A DNA stretch of 29,223 nucleotides, taken from IMG/VR virus record IMGVR_UViG_3300029309_000145, positions 4,763-33,985 of that record; one strand, 5' to 3'. This DNA comes from a virus. Below, in pieces: positions 5,858 through 12,392 of this stretch. The stretch's first letter is position 1, and each line of letters begins with the position of its first letter. A model generated the notes under the pieces. That model did no database searches. It saw only the letters and a program-made list of their open reading frames with translations, and had not been told where the DNA came from. Position numbers and translations under genes: made by a program.

Positions 5858-6379
5858 CTATGACAGCTTCACTCTTTGGTATGTCTTTTTACCAGAGCCA
5901 TTTTTCTTTCTGGCTTCAGCAATTCTTTTCTTAGTGATATTATAATCTTGTTCACCATATATTCTACCGAGAATCGGAACACAAATTATTTCATCTAGAT
6001 GACTCTTTATCAGTTCTGCTCTTTCGAGTCTATCTTTAACATCTAGATAAATATTTTCGTAGTGTTCCGATTGCTCTTTCACATCATAATCTACAACACC
6101 TGTTTGCTTACCGAGTGAATCGGCTTCTTCTTTCATCTTGTCCCACTGGTCGTTGTATTTGTGAAACAAATCGTGATACTTATCACGACTTTGTTTTGTT
6201 CTTACGATATAATCGAACAGACCGTACATACAGTTGTCAACAAACATAATGCCTTGAACCTCGTTCTCGCGTTCCGGTGAGAGCAGTCCAATCTCTCTTG
6301 AAGCTTTTGATAGCTTGTTGATGATTGTATCAGATTTGATCTGATTTGCTTTTTCGTGTGATTTTTTTGCGTTTGTCAT
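5858..6379 (-). CDS. Hypothetical coiled-coil protein of the control region, 173 aa
   Basis: 173 residues from ATG 6379, chosen because AAAGGAG lies 6 nt upstream. The frame is open 29 codons further, but that part crosses palindromes and lacks a ribosome site. The sequence is charged and helical (DKYHDLFHKYNDQWDKMKEE, then YENIYLDVKDRLERAELIKS), with a basic tail KKNGSGKKTYQRVK. No family or catalytic motif is recognised. It is a single-gene leftward unit ended by the terminator at 5814-5841, divergent from terS across a palindrome-rich spacer. G+C is visibly higher than in neighbours, hinting at separate origin. A regulatory role is plausible from location only. Confidence 0.72.
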   Translation of the reverse strand: MTNAKKSHEKANQIKSDTIINKLSKASREIGLLSPERENEVQGIMFVDNCMYGLFDYIVRTKQSRDKYHDLFHKYNDQWDKMKEEADSLGKQTGVVDYDVKEQSEHYENIYLDVKDRLERAELIKSHLDEIICVPILGRIYGEQDYNITKKRIAEARKKNGSGKKTYQRVKLS

Positions 6380-6566
6380 TGTAAACTCCTTTGTTTTGTT
6401 GTTGAAAAAATCCCAAAGGGGTATCCATATATGGGATGGGATGTCAACAGCTTCGTCTGTTGACAAACATCAATATAGAACCACACAAGGTGTGGTCCCA
6501 TACCATATATGGTACAGGCATAATGCCTATTTTTTCATAAGATAAAACAAACCTTTGGAGTTTACA
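6380..6566. repeat. Inverted leader repeats flanking the palindrome cluster
   Basis: The left arm (6380-6400, read on minus) is AAAACAAA followed by GGAGTTTACA, which is the ribosome-binding leader of the 173-aa gene. The right arm on the plus strand (6544-6566) is AAAACAAA, then five extra nt, then GGAGTTTACA. The right copy is not followed by a start codon of a recognisable gene. Confidence 0.65.
6425..6528. repeat. Cluster of five perfect palindromes
   Basis: In order: CCATATATGG (6425-6434); TGTCAACAG / CTGTTGACA with a 6-nt loop (6442-6465); ACCACAC / GTGTGGT with a 3-nt loop (6480-6496); TACCATATATGGTA (6501-6514), which repeats the first palindrome's core; and AGGCAT-A-ATGCCT (6516-6528) followed by six T residues (6530-6535), which resembles a weak rightward terminator. 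Operators, an origin or RNA structures are all possible. Confidence 0.75.
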
Positions 6567-6660
6567 CCTATCATTGACAAACCAATGAAAATTTAGAAAA
6601 AACGAATCACTGCATTAAATCTGATACAATCAACAACTCCTTACGATTCCCTCAAAGCTA

Positions 6661-6760
6661 CTGTCCACTTTCGAACCAAATGTGAGAGCGAGGTTCAAGA
6701 CTGTCAAATTACTTACTTGACAACTGTTTCGGCTCTGTCCACTATAGAACAAAACAATGT
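6661..6760 (+). repeat. Direct repeat CTGTCCACT upstream of terS
   Basis: CTGTCCACTTTCGAACC at 6661 and CTGTCCACTATAGAACA at 6735 share 9 identical bases, then GAAC, 74 nt apart. The second copy ends 5 nt before the chosen terS start region. Function is unknown; packaging-site or promoter elements are candidates. Confidence 0.4.
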
Positions 6761-6764
6761 CGTG

Positions 6765-7151
6765 ATGAGTAACCAAATAACAAACAACAAATCCAACGAC
6801 CAGTTGACCACAAGACAGAGCCGATTCATTGATAACCTGTTAGCAGGCGGAGTAAGTGCAAAACAATGTGCAATAGATGCTGGTTATTCAGAACGGTCTG
6901 CCAAAGTTGAAGCTAGTCGCTTACTCAAGAACAGTAAGGTTTTGCACATACTCCACCAGCGTGCCAAGAAGGTGCTTGGAGTTAGAGCAATAACAGCACT
7001 GCAGACAGTATCAAATCTCTCACAAAATGCTAACTCAGAGTATGTCAGATTAGAAGCTAGTAAAGATTTGTTAGACCGAGCTGGTTTGAGAGAAGAAACG
7101 GACTCGACACAACAGCTGAACAACATTCAGGTCAACATAGATTTAGGGTAA
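6765..7151 (+). CDS. terS: Terminase small subunit
   Basis: 128 residues from ATG 6765. The frame is open to a TTG at 6717, but that region carries promoter-like and repeated sequence. The block LTTRQSRFIDNLLAGGVSA, then IDAGYSERSAKVEASRLLKN, is the DNA-binding helix-turn-helix of the Terminase_2-type small subunits (LTxxQxxFVxxxL..., AGYS..SA...A..LL). A central helical region and an acidic tail that would contact the large subunit follow. TerS recognises the packaging site and loads TerL. Its gene is the first recognised on the rightward late transcript; terL lies 1.6 kb downstream with eight tiny genes between. No good Shine-Dalgarno sequence is visible, so the start is less sure than the family. 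Confidence 0.85.
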   Translation: MSNQITNNKSNDQLTTRQSRFIDNLLAGGVSAKQCAIDAGYSERSAKVEASRLLKNSKVLHILHQRAKKVLGVRAITALQTVSNLSQNANSEYVRLEASKDLLDRAGLREETDSTQQLNNIQVNIDLG

Positions 7152-7193
7152 ACAGCTCGGACTAGCAAATGCTCTAACGACTGTACCTTCGTG

Positions 7194-7230
7194 TTGCTTG
7201 ACAAGGGGGTGGTTAAAAGTTCCTAGGTCG
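7194..7230 (+). repeat. Inverted diverged repeat, copy B
   Basis: TTGCTTGA (7194-7201), GGTGGTTAA (7208-7216) and AAGTTCCTAGGTCG (7217-7230) match copy A at 5729-5798 in opposite orientation, without the 33-nt insert. It lies in the non-coding gap between terS and the first basic peptide gene. Confidence 0.7.
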
Positions 7231-7316
7231 TCATCTGTTACGGATGTTCCCCATGTATTTTTCCTTTACAAAAGTCCTTCAATGTTTTATGTATGATTTA
7301 TAACAAGGAGTCAGTT

Positions 7317-7436
7317 ATGAAAACTATGAAGAAGAAGAATGGAACTAACGGAGCATTGAAAGGTAAACAAAAGAACTTACCTACTGCGTTAAAGAATAAA
7401 ATCATCAAAGCTAAAAAGAAGAAAGGGAAAGCATAA
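7317..7436 (+). CDS. Lysine-rich micro-protein, 39 aa
   Basis: 39 residues starting MKTMKKKNGTNGALKGKQKN and ending in a KAKKKKGKA tail. Fifteen of 39 residues are Lys and none is acidic, so the peptide must bind nucleic acid or another polyanion. AAGGAG lies 7 nt before ATG 7317, and its TAA overlaps the next ATG (TAATG). It is the first of eight tiny genes between terS and terL. No family is recognised. Protamine-like condensation of DNA during packaging is an attractive but unproven role. Confidence 0.65.
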   Translation: MKTMKKKNGTNGALKGKQKNLPTALKNKIIKAKKKKGKA

Positions 7437-7570
7437 TGCCAGGATCAATGAAATCATATGGAACTACAAAGAAAGTTTCATCACACAATAAAAAGAAGAA
7501 GATGAAGAAAAGTAAAAATATAGTTGGTAAAAGAGTAAAGAAACGTACATCTGGATCTATGTATGGCTAA
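7436..7570 (+). CDS. Lys/Arg-rich micro-protein, 44 aa
   Basis: 44 residues starting MPGSMKSYGTTKKVSSHNKK. Fifteen are Lys or Arg, none is acidic, and the C-terminus is RTSGSMYG. It starts in the TAATG overlap with the previous gene and overlaps the next gene by 8 nt, so translation is probably coupled; the only ribosome-site-like sequence is AAGGGAAAG. The MPGSMKSYGT start, a short small-residue opening before a basic body, resembles tiny proteins annotated in marine phages near terminase genes. Function unknown. Confidence 0.62.
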   Translation: MPGSMKSYGTTKKVSSHNKKKKMKKSKNIVGKRVKKRTSGSMYG

Positions 7571-7724
7571 GCTATGTGCAAAAGGTAAAGCCGCCGCTAA
7601 AAGAAAATTTAAAGTATACCCAAGTGCATATGCTAATATGTATGCTTCTGGTGTTTGTTCCGGTAGGATCAAACCAAAGTCTGCTAAGAAAAAAACTACC
7701 AAGCGAAAAAGGAAACGTGCATGA
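7563..7724 (+). CDS. Basic YPSAYAN-motif phage micro-protein, 53 aa
   Basis: 53 residues with LCAKGKAAAKRKFKVYPSAY at 4-23, followed by ANMYAS and VCSGRIK. This motif (C.rGkaaAkrkFkvYPSAYANxYA..C.G) recurs in tiny proteins of marine phages and in some large eukaryotic viruses; I recall it as a conserved DUF but not its function. Two Cys residues (5 and 32) flank the motif. The tail KKKTTKRKRKRA is extremely basic: 19 Lys/Arg in total, no acidic residue. It overlaps the preceding gene by 8 nt and the next by 4 nt (ATGA). A nucleic-acid-binding virion or packaging role is inference. Confidence 0.8.
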   Translation: MAKLCAKGKAAAKRKFKVYPSAYANMYASGVCSGRIKPKSAKKKTTKRKRKRA

Positions 7725-7984
7725 GCCTTCGTAAATGGGTTGGTGAGAAATGGGTTGATATTGGTGCTCCAAAGAAGAATGGTAAATATCAACCTTGTGG
7801 TAGAAGTAAAGGTTCAAAACGTAAGTATCCTAAATGTGTACCAATAGCCAAAGCAAGGAAGATGAGCAAATCACAAATACGCTCAGCAGTAAAAAGAAAA
7901 CGAAGTGTTAAACAAGGAGTAGGTGGTAAACCAACAAACGTAGCAACATTTAAAAGGAGAAAGAAAAATGGCAAAAGGAGTTAA
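7721..7984 (+). CDS. Basic DUF5872-like protein, 87 aa
   Basis: 87 residues. KWVDIGAPKKNGKYQPCGRS, then KGSKRKYPKCVPIAKARKMS, matches the W(V)DI..P...G.Y.PCGR..G..RK.YPKC.P..KA..M pattern I associate with DUF5872, a family shared by phages and giant viruses. About 30 Lys/Arg stand against two acidic residues. The paired Cys in PCGR and PKC could bind a metal or form a disulfide. It starts at an ATGA overlap with the previous gene and has AAGGAAA upstream. The partner YPSAYAN gene next to it suggests a conserved gene pair. The family assignment is from memory of the motif. Confidence 0.8.
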   Translation: MSLRKWVGEKWVDIGAPKKNGKYQPCGRSKGSKRKYPKCVPIAKARKMSKSQIRSAVKRKRSVKQGVGGKPTNVATFKRRKKNGKRS

Positions 7985-8144
7985 ACATTATTTTAGAGAT
8001 GGTAAAGTCCATACTGGTGCTATGCATAAAATGCCAAATGGCAAACTGCATACAGGTAAGTCGCATACCAAAACCAGTAAACCACTATTTCATTTTAAAG
8101 ATTTATCAATGACAGCTAAGAAGAAAGCAAAAGCAAGTGGCTAA
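7968..8144 (+). CDS. His/Lys-rich phage micro-protein (HTGKSHTKTSKPLFHFKDLS type), 58 aa
   Basis: 58 residues: KHYFRDGKVHTGAMHKMPNG, then KLHTGKSHTKTSKPLFHFKD. Six His residues and a Lys/Ala tail (TAKKKAKASG) make it basic. The GK.HTG..H...G...TG..HT..SK.L.H...LS pattern recurs in small phage proteins found near terminase genes; function unknown. The strongest ribosome site of the cassette, AAAAGGAGA, precedes ATG 7968 by 7 nt, and the gene overlaps both neighbours. Confidence 0.75.
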   Translation: MAKGVKHYFRDGKVHTGAMHKMPNGKLHTGKSHTKTSKPLFHFKDLSMTAKKKAKASG

Positions 8145-8403
8145 ATCACCAGCATGGCAACGCAAGGAAGGTAAGAATCCTAGTGGTGGATTGAATGCAA
8201 AAGGTCGTGCTAGTTATAATAAAGGTCGTACCAAAACTGGTAAGAAAAGAAATCTAAAAGCACCATCAAAAAAAGTTGGTAATAAAAGACGAGCAAGTTT
8301 TTGTGCAAGAATGAAAGGTATGAAAAAGAAACTAACTGGTGCAAAGAAACGTAACGATCCTAATTCAAGAATCAATAAATCACTTCGTGCCTGGAACTGT
8401 TAA
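8137..8403 (+). CDS. DUF6321-like basic phage protein, 88 aa (GTG start)
   Basis: 88 residues, GTG start at 8137 overlapping the previous stop by 8 nt. WQRKEGKNPSGGLNAKGRAS, then YN, and RRASFCARMKGMKKKLTGAK with DPNSRINKSLRAWNC at the C-terminus are hallmarks of the family I know as DUF6321 (WqRkeGk...GGLN.kGr.sY, SFCaRm.Gmk, SRINkaLraW.C). The conserved Cys in SFCARM and the terminal Cys could pair or bind metal. Highly basic. Widespread in tailed phages with a strong preference for the terminase neighbourhood, but without assigned role as far as I know. Confidence 0.85.
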   Translation: MAKSPAWQRKEGKNPSGGLNAKGRASYNKGRTKTGKKRNLKAPSKKVGNKRRASFCARMKGMKKKLTGAKKRNDPNSRINKSLRAWNC

Positions 8404-8567
8404 TGTATATAATTAATTACAAAATGTACTTTAGTAAAAGACCAGCAAAAGCAGATGTAAAAAATAAATTGTTTGATTTGTTGCGTGATGATTTTACTTT
8501 GCGTACTGCCGAAGAAAAAGATGATTATGCTAAAAGAAAAGATATACAGGAGAAAAAATGTTTATAA
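8403..8567 (+). CDS. Small hypothetical protein, 54 aa
   Basis: 54 residues starting MYIINYKMYFSKRPAKADVK, charged and probably helical, with near-balanced charge unlike its upstream neighbours. It starts in the TAATG overlap with the DUF6321-like gene and ends 10 nt inside the next gene. There is no independent ribosome site, so it depends on coupling, or could start at the Met at residue 8. Family unknown. Confidence 0.55.
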   Translation: MYIINYKMYFSKRPAKADVKNKLFDLLRDDFTLRTAEEKDDYAKRKDIQEKKCL

Positions 8568-8743
8568 GAGAATTATCCTTTCAAGATTTATTAAGATTAA
8601 GAAAAATTGTAAGAAACACACATTTAAAATTTTATCCACAAGCAGACTTAACTGATAAAGAAGTTGACAAGTTTATCAACGCACTTGGTCCAGATGTTGC
8701 TGGTAAAATGATTAAGTATGCTGTAGATAATAACCAAGTATGA
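8558..8743 (+). CDS. Small hypothetical protein directly upstream of terL, 61 aa
   Basis: 61 residues: MFIRELSFQDLLRLRKIVRN, then THLKFYPQADLTDKEVDKFI, ending VAGKMIKYAVDNNQV; two amphipathic helices and a soluble profile. CAGGAG lies 5 nt before ATG 8558. Its TGA overlaps the terL ATG (ATGA), so TerL translation is likely coupled to it. Position suggests a packaging accessory, but no family is recognised. Confidence 0.72.
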   Translation: MFIRELSFQDLLRLRKIVRNTHLKFYPQADLTDKEVDKFINALGPDVAGKMIKYAVDNNQV

Positions 8744-10272
8744 AATTTACATACAAGCCAGATGGTGAGATCCTAAAAACTTTTATGAAAGATAATAGTT
8801 TCTTTCGAGGAATACGTGGACCAGTTGGTTCAGGTAAATCTGTAGCTTGTTGTATAGAAGTTTTTCGTAGAGCCTTAGCACAAAAAAAATCTCCAGATGG
8901 CATACGAAGAAGTCGTGTTGCTGTGGTGCGTAATACCAATCCTCAATTACGCACTACAACAATGAAGACTTGGTTAGATTGGTTTCCTGAAAAAGAGTTT
9001 GGTAAAATGAATTGGTCACCACCATATACACATAGAATTAAAGTAGCTGATTTAGATTTAGAAGTCATTTTTTTGGCACTAGATAGACCAGAAGATGTAA
9101 AAAAATTATTATCTTTAGAACTAACATTCTTGTTTTTTAATGAAGCAAGAGAAATAGCAAAGCCAATTATAGATGCTGGTACAATGCGTGTAGGCAGATA
9201 CCCTTCTATGAAAGATGGTGGACCAACTTGGTATGGTGTAATAGCAGATACTAATGCACCAGATGAAGATCATTGGTGGAGTGTAATGAGTGGGGAAGTT
9301 CCTCCACCAGACCACTTATCAAAAGAAGAAATAATAATGTTAGTAAAACCTGATAACTGGAAATTTTTTATACAACCTCCAGGTATGCAAGAAGTAAAGA
9401 ATGTAGATAAAGAAGTAGAACGATATAAAGTAAGTGAGAAAGCAGAAAACGCAAAAAATTTACGTAGTGATTATTATGAATCTATTGTACGAGGAAAAAC
9501 AAAAAGCTGGATTGATGTGTATGTAATGAATCGTTTAGGAACAATAGAAGATGGTAAACCTGTATACAAAGATTTTTCTATGGATACTCATGTAGCAACA
9601 GAACCAATCATACCAGCAGAAGTTCCATACTATGTAGGAATAGACTTTGGTCTTACACCAGCTTGTGTATTTGCACAACAAGTAAGAGGTCGTTGGCTAA
9701 TTTTAGATGAGATTGTAGCAAGAGATATGGGTATGGTAAAATTTTCTGAAGTATTAAGACAAATGATACAAAACAAATATAGTAAAAAACCAATAGCAAA
9801 AATAATTGGAGATCCAGCTGGAGATTACAGGGCACAAACAGATGAGTCTACACCTTTTCAAATATTACGTGGTGCTGGTATCAAAGCATATCCAGCACCA
9901 TCTAATGATGTAAGTCTTAGACTTGAAGCAGTAAATGCACCACTTACAAGATTAGTAGAAGGAAAACCAGCTATGCTTATAGATAAAAGTTGTAAACATT
10001 TAATAAAAGGTTTTGCTGGTGGGTATCAATATAAAAGACTACAAGTATCTGGTGAAAGATATACAGAAAAACCAGATAAGAATGATTATTCACACGTACA
10101 TGATGCATTACAATATTTACTATTAGGTGCTGGTGAAGGTAAAAAAATTACAGGAAACCAGCAAGAAGCTAAAGTTATACAAGCACGAACTAAATTTGAT
10201 GTCTTTACAAGAGAGCCAAAAAAGAATATAAGAAAGAAGTGGAACATTTTTGATGTTCGCACTAGATTATAA
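8740..10272 (+). CDS. terL: Terminase large subunit (packaging ATPase-nuclease)
   Basis: 510 residues, slightly shorter than T7 gp19 (586). The N-terminal ATPase has Walker A GPVGSGKS at 27-34 and a Walker-B-like LTFLFFNEARE at 128-138; the usual Asp before the catalytic Glu is Asn here, as in some terminases. The C-terminal RNase H-like nuclease shows YYVGIDFG (Asp302), LILDEI (Glu324), IIGDPAG (Asp358) and HVHDALQYLL (Asp455). It cuts and pumps DNA into the procapsid through the portal. The start overlaps the preceding stop (ATGA). A small proline-rich gene follows 12 nt downstream, then the portal gene. Confidence 0.96.
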   Translation: MKFTYKPDGEILKTFMKDNSFFRGIRGPVGSGKSVACCIEVFRRALAQKKSPDGIRRSRVAVVRNTNPQLRTTTMKTWLDWFPEKEFGKMNWSPPYTHRIKVADLDLEVIFLALDRPEDVKKLLSLELTFLFFNEAREIAKPIIDAGTMRVGRYPSMKDGGPTWYGVIADTNAPDEDHWWSVMSGEVPPPDHLSKEEIIMLVKPDNWKFFIQPPGMQEVKNVDKEVERYKVSEKAENAKNLRSDYYESIVRGKTKSWIDVYVMNRLGTIEDGKPVYKDFSMDTHVATEPIIPAEVPYYVGIDFGLTPACVFAQQVRGRWLILDEIVARDMGMVKFSEVLRQMIQNKYSKKPIAKIIGDPAGDYRAQTDESTPFQILRGAGIKAYPAPSNDVSLRLEAVNAPLTRLVEGKPAMLIDKSCKHLIKGFAGGYQYKRLQVSGERYTEKPDKNDYSHVHDALQYLLLGAGEGKKITGNQQEAKVIQARTKFDVFTREPKKNIRKKWNIFDVRTRL

Positions 10273-10284
10273 AAGGAAAAAATT

Positions 10285-10524
10285 ATGTGTGTAGGAAATA
10301 TATTTAAAAGTCCAGGAGCTCCATATATACCACCACCTCCACCTCCTGATCCATCATTAGCAGAAAAATCAGAAAATTTAAGAAAAGAGGGATTACAAAT
10401 GCAACAACAAGCTACGCAAGCAAGAAGACAAAGACTATTGCAAGGATTTGGTAGAAGAAGTTTATTATCATCAAGTGGTGCTGGATATTTAAGTAATACA
10501 ACACAAAATACAAATTTAGGATAA
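10285..10524 (+). CDS. Proline-rich small virion-module protein, 79 aa
   Basis: 79 residues: MCVGNIFKSPGAPYIPPPPP, then DPSLAEKSENLRKEGLQMQQ and a Gln/Arg-rich helix ending in GFGRRSLLSSSGAGYL. The pattern (Met-Cys start, polyproline, then a helix with RRSLL/GRxS) recurs in small proteins beside portal genes of podoviruses; function not known to me. AAAAGGAAA lies about 6 nt upstream of the ATG, and the gene ends 1 nt before the portal start. Possibly a minor head-neck or internal component. Confidence 0.7.
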   Translation: MCVGNIFKSPGAPYIPPPPPPDPSLAEKSENLRKEGLQMQQQATQARRQRLLQGFGRRSLLSSSGAGYLSNTTQNTNLG

Positions 10525-10525
10525 T

Positions 10526-12127
10526 ATGGTAGCATTAGTTCCAGAACCTATATTAAAAGATATGTCTAGCTTAGAAACAATGTTAGCTAGATATAAAAGA
10601 GCAGAAAGTATAAAAGAACTTTGGCGACCTACTTTTGAAGAATGTTTTGAGTATGCTTTGCCAGCAAGAGAAAGTTTTTATACAACAACTGCTGGACAAA
10701 CAAAAACAGATAAAATATTTGACGAAACTGCTGTGGTTGGTGTTCAAGAGTTTGCATCAAGACTACAAGCTGGTATTGTTCCTAACTTTGCAAGATGGGC
10801 AGAATTAGTTTCTGGCAGTGAAATACCATTAGAGCAAAGAAAAGAAACAGATGAAATGCTAGATCAAGTTACTAATTATGTATTTGAAGTTCTACAAAAT
10901 AGTAACTTCTCTCAAGAAGTACACGAATCATTTTTAGATTTAGCAGTAGGAACAGGAGCATTGTTAATAGAAGAAGGAGATGCAGTAAGACCTATTAGAT
11001 TTACAGCAGTACCATTATCTAGATTATGTTTAGATACAGGACCGAATGATACTGTTGATACTGTATATAGAAAAAGAAAAATAAAAGCATCTAATATAAA
11101 ATTAATTTATCCTAAAGCAATTTTACCTCAAGAAGTTGAAAGACAACTTGATAATGGTAATGATCTTTTTTTAGATATAATAGAATGTGTTTCAAGAAAT
11201 TATAGTACACCTAATGTAGAACAATATGATTCCACAATTTTTGGAACTAATCCTCAACATATATATGAACAAAAAGTATTTCAAGGAGAAGGATCAAATC
11301 CATATGTAGTATTTCGTTGGAGTAAAGCGGCTGGTGAAGTATATGGTCGTGGTCCACTTCTTAATAGTTTACCAGCAGTTAAAACCTGTAACTTGGTTAT
11401 AGAAATGATACTTGAAAATGCACAGATGTCTATATCTGGTATGTATCAAATTGAAGATGATGGGATTATCAACGTGGACACCATACAACTCCTACCAGGC
11501 ACAATAATACCACGTTCCCCATCATCTAGAGGACTTGAGCCAATTACACCAGCTGGGAGATTTGATGTTGCTGATTTGGTATTAAAAGATATGCGTATGA
11601 ATATTAAGAAAGCATTGTATAATGAAATGCTTGGAGATCCAAATAGAACACCAATGTCAGCTACAGAAGTAGCAGAACGTATGGCAGATTTATCAAGACA
11701 GATAGGTTCTTCTTTTGGCAGATTACAAGCAGAAATGGTTACACCAGTATTACAAAGGGTAATACATATATTAAAAAAACAAGGAAGAATAAATTTACCA
11801 ACAGTAAATGGTAGAGAAATAAAAGTTTTATCTACATCTCCATTAGCACAAGCACAAGCAAATCAAGATATATCAGGATTTAACAGATTTTTAGAATTAA
11901 TTGGTGCTAGATTTGGACCACAGCTTGTAAATTTATTAGTAGATAATAATGAAGCTACTAAATTTTTAGCAGAAAAATTTGGTATACCAGCTAGATTAAT
12001 AAGAAGCAAAGAACAAATGAACCAAGCTATTGCTGAAATAACATCAGCAGTTCAACAACAACAACAAATGCAACAAGGTATGGATCAAGGTCAAGGTAAT
12101 GAAGGACAAGAAACCCCTACAGGTTAG
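10526..12127 (+). CDS. Portal (head-tail connector) protein, T7 gp8-like
   Basis: 533 residues, almost exactly the T7 gp8 length (536). The opening AESIKELWRPTFEECFEYAL, then PARESF, DETAVVGVQEFASRLQAG, a VGTGALLIEEG segment and YGRGPLLNSLPAVKTCN are typical of the podovirus head-to-tail connecting protein family; RTPMSATEVAERMADLSRQI lies near the channel region. The C-terminus is Gln-rich (QQQQQMQQGMDQGQG). Twelve copies form the ring that joins the head to the tail and anchors TerL. The 3' end overlaps the next gene by 29 nt. Confidence 0.95.
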   Translation: MVALVPEPILKDMSSLETMLARYKRAESIKELWRPTFEECFEYALPARESFYTTTAGQTKTDKIFDETAVVGVQEFASRLQAGIVPNFARWAELVSGSEIPLEQRKETDEMLDQVTNYVFEVLQNSNFSQEVHESFLDLAVGTGALLIEEGDAVRPIRFTAVPLSRLCLDTGPNDTVDTVYRKRKIKASNIKLIYPKAILPQEVERQLDNGNDLFLDIIECVSRNYSTPNVEQYDSTIFGTNPQHIYEQKVFQGEGSNPYVVFRWSKAAGEVYGRGPLLNSLPAVKTCNLVIEMILENAQMSISGMYQIEDDGIINVDTIQLLPGTIIPRSPSSRGLEPITPAGRFDVADLVLKDMRMNIKKALYNEMLGDPNRTPMSATEVAERMADLSRQIGSSFGRLQAEMVTPVLQRVIHILKKQGRINLPTVNGREIKVLSTSPLAQAQANQDISGFNRFLELIGARFGPQLVNLLVDNNEATKFLAEKFGIPARLIRSKEQMNQAIAEITSAVQQQQQMQQGMDQGQGNEGQETPTG

Positions 12128-12392
12128 TATTGATGGAGTAAGGAGATCTCAAGGTAATGAAGATAAACTTAATACTACAGTTCTGTCTTGTTTTCTTACT
12201 GATGCTGGAGCTGAAACATTAAAATATTTAAGAAGTATAACAATCGAAAGTGTAGCTGGATTTAATATATCTGATCAAGAACTAAGACAAAGAGAAGGTA
12301 TGAGATTTTTAGTAGGTATTATTGAACAACGTATAAAGGAGGGCAAAAATGTCAGAGCAAGAGAGTCTAATAAATACAGAACAGGAAGTTAA
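12099..12392 (+). CDS. Conserved small phage protein between portal and scaffold, 97 aa
   Basis: 97 residues. Core: FLTDAGAETLKYLRSITIES and DQELRQREGMRFLVGIIEQR. The F.T..G...L..LR.ITI and EL...EG.R.LV..I..RI patterns recur in short podovirus proteins found at this place. It overlaps the portal gene by 29 nt and the scaffold gene by 44 nt in different frames. Only a weak AAGGTA site precedes ATG 12099, so it probably relies on translational coupling. The function is unknown; an assembly role is inferred from position. Confidence 0.78.
   Translation: MKDKKPLQVSIDGVRRSQGNEDKLNTTVLSCFLTDAGAETLKYLRSITIESVAGFNISDQELRQREGMRFLVGIIEQRIKEGKNVRARESNKYRTGS

Larger units (their letters stand above)
6380..6764. 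other. Divergent control region without genes
   Basis: About 385 nt between the leftward 173-aa gene and rightward terS. It contains the palindrome cluster 6425-6528, inverted leader copies at 6380-6400 and 6544-6566, a TTGACA hexamer (6574-6579) without a matching -10 box, and two direct copies of CTGTCCACT (6661-6669 and 6735-6743). No open frame longer than a few dozen codons has a ribosome site. Rightward late promoters must lie here or further left, but none matches the sigma70 consensus well. Confidence 0.6.

Noticed and set aside
5640-5945. Open frame on the plus strand encoding a hydrophobic 101-aa protein
   Set aside because: It runs through the terminator hairpin and antisense to the 173-aa gene, has no ribosome site, and its hydrophobic stretch is the mirror of charged helical codons.
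6425-6512. CCATATATGG resembling the eukaryotic CArG box
   Set aside because: Coincidence of a short A/T palindrome bounded by CC/GG; the context is clearly phage.
6741-6749. CACTATAGA as a T7-type phage promoter
   Set aside because: Only one copy with the TATAG core was seen, and no phage RNA polymerase gene is in the window; kept only as part of a direct repeat.
7152-7260. tRNA or attachment site in the gap after terS
   Set aside because: No cloverleaf, no GGTTCRA-type T-loop and no integrase nearby; only the inverted repeat copy is supported.
8473-8655. 60-codon frame upstream of terL
   Set aside because: It overlaps the 54-aa and 61-aa genes in a third frame, without a ribosome site.
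10086-10535. 149-codon minus-strand frame near the end of terL
   Set aside because: Cys/Leu/Phe-rich composition typical of a shadow, overlapping terL, the proline-rich gene and the portal start, with no ribosome site.
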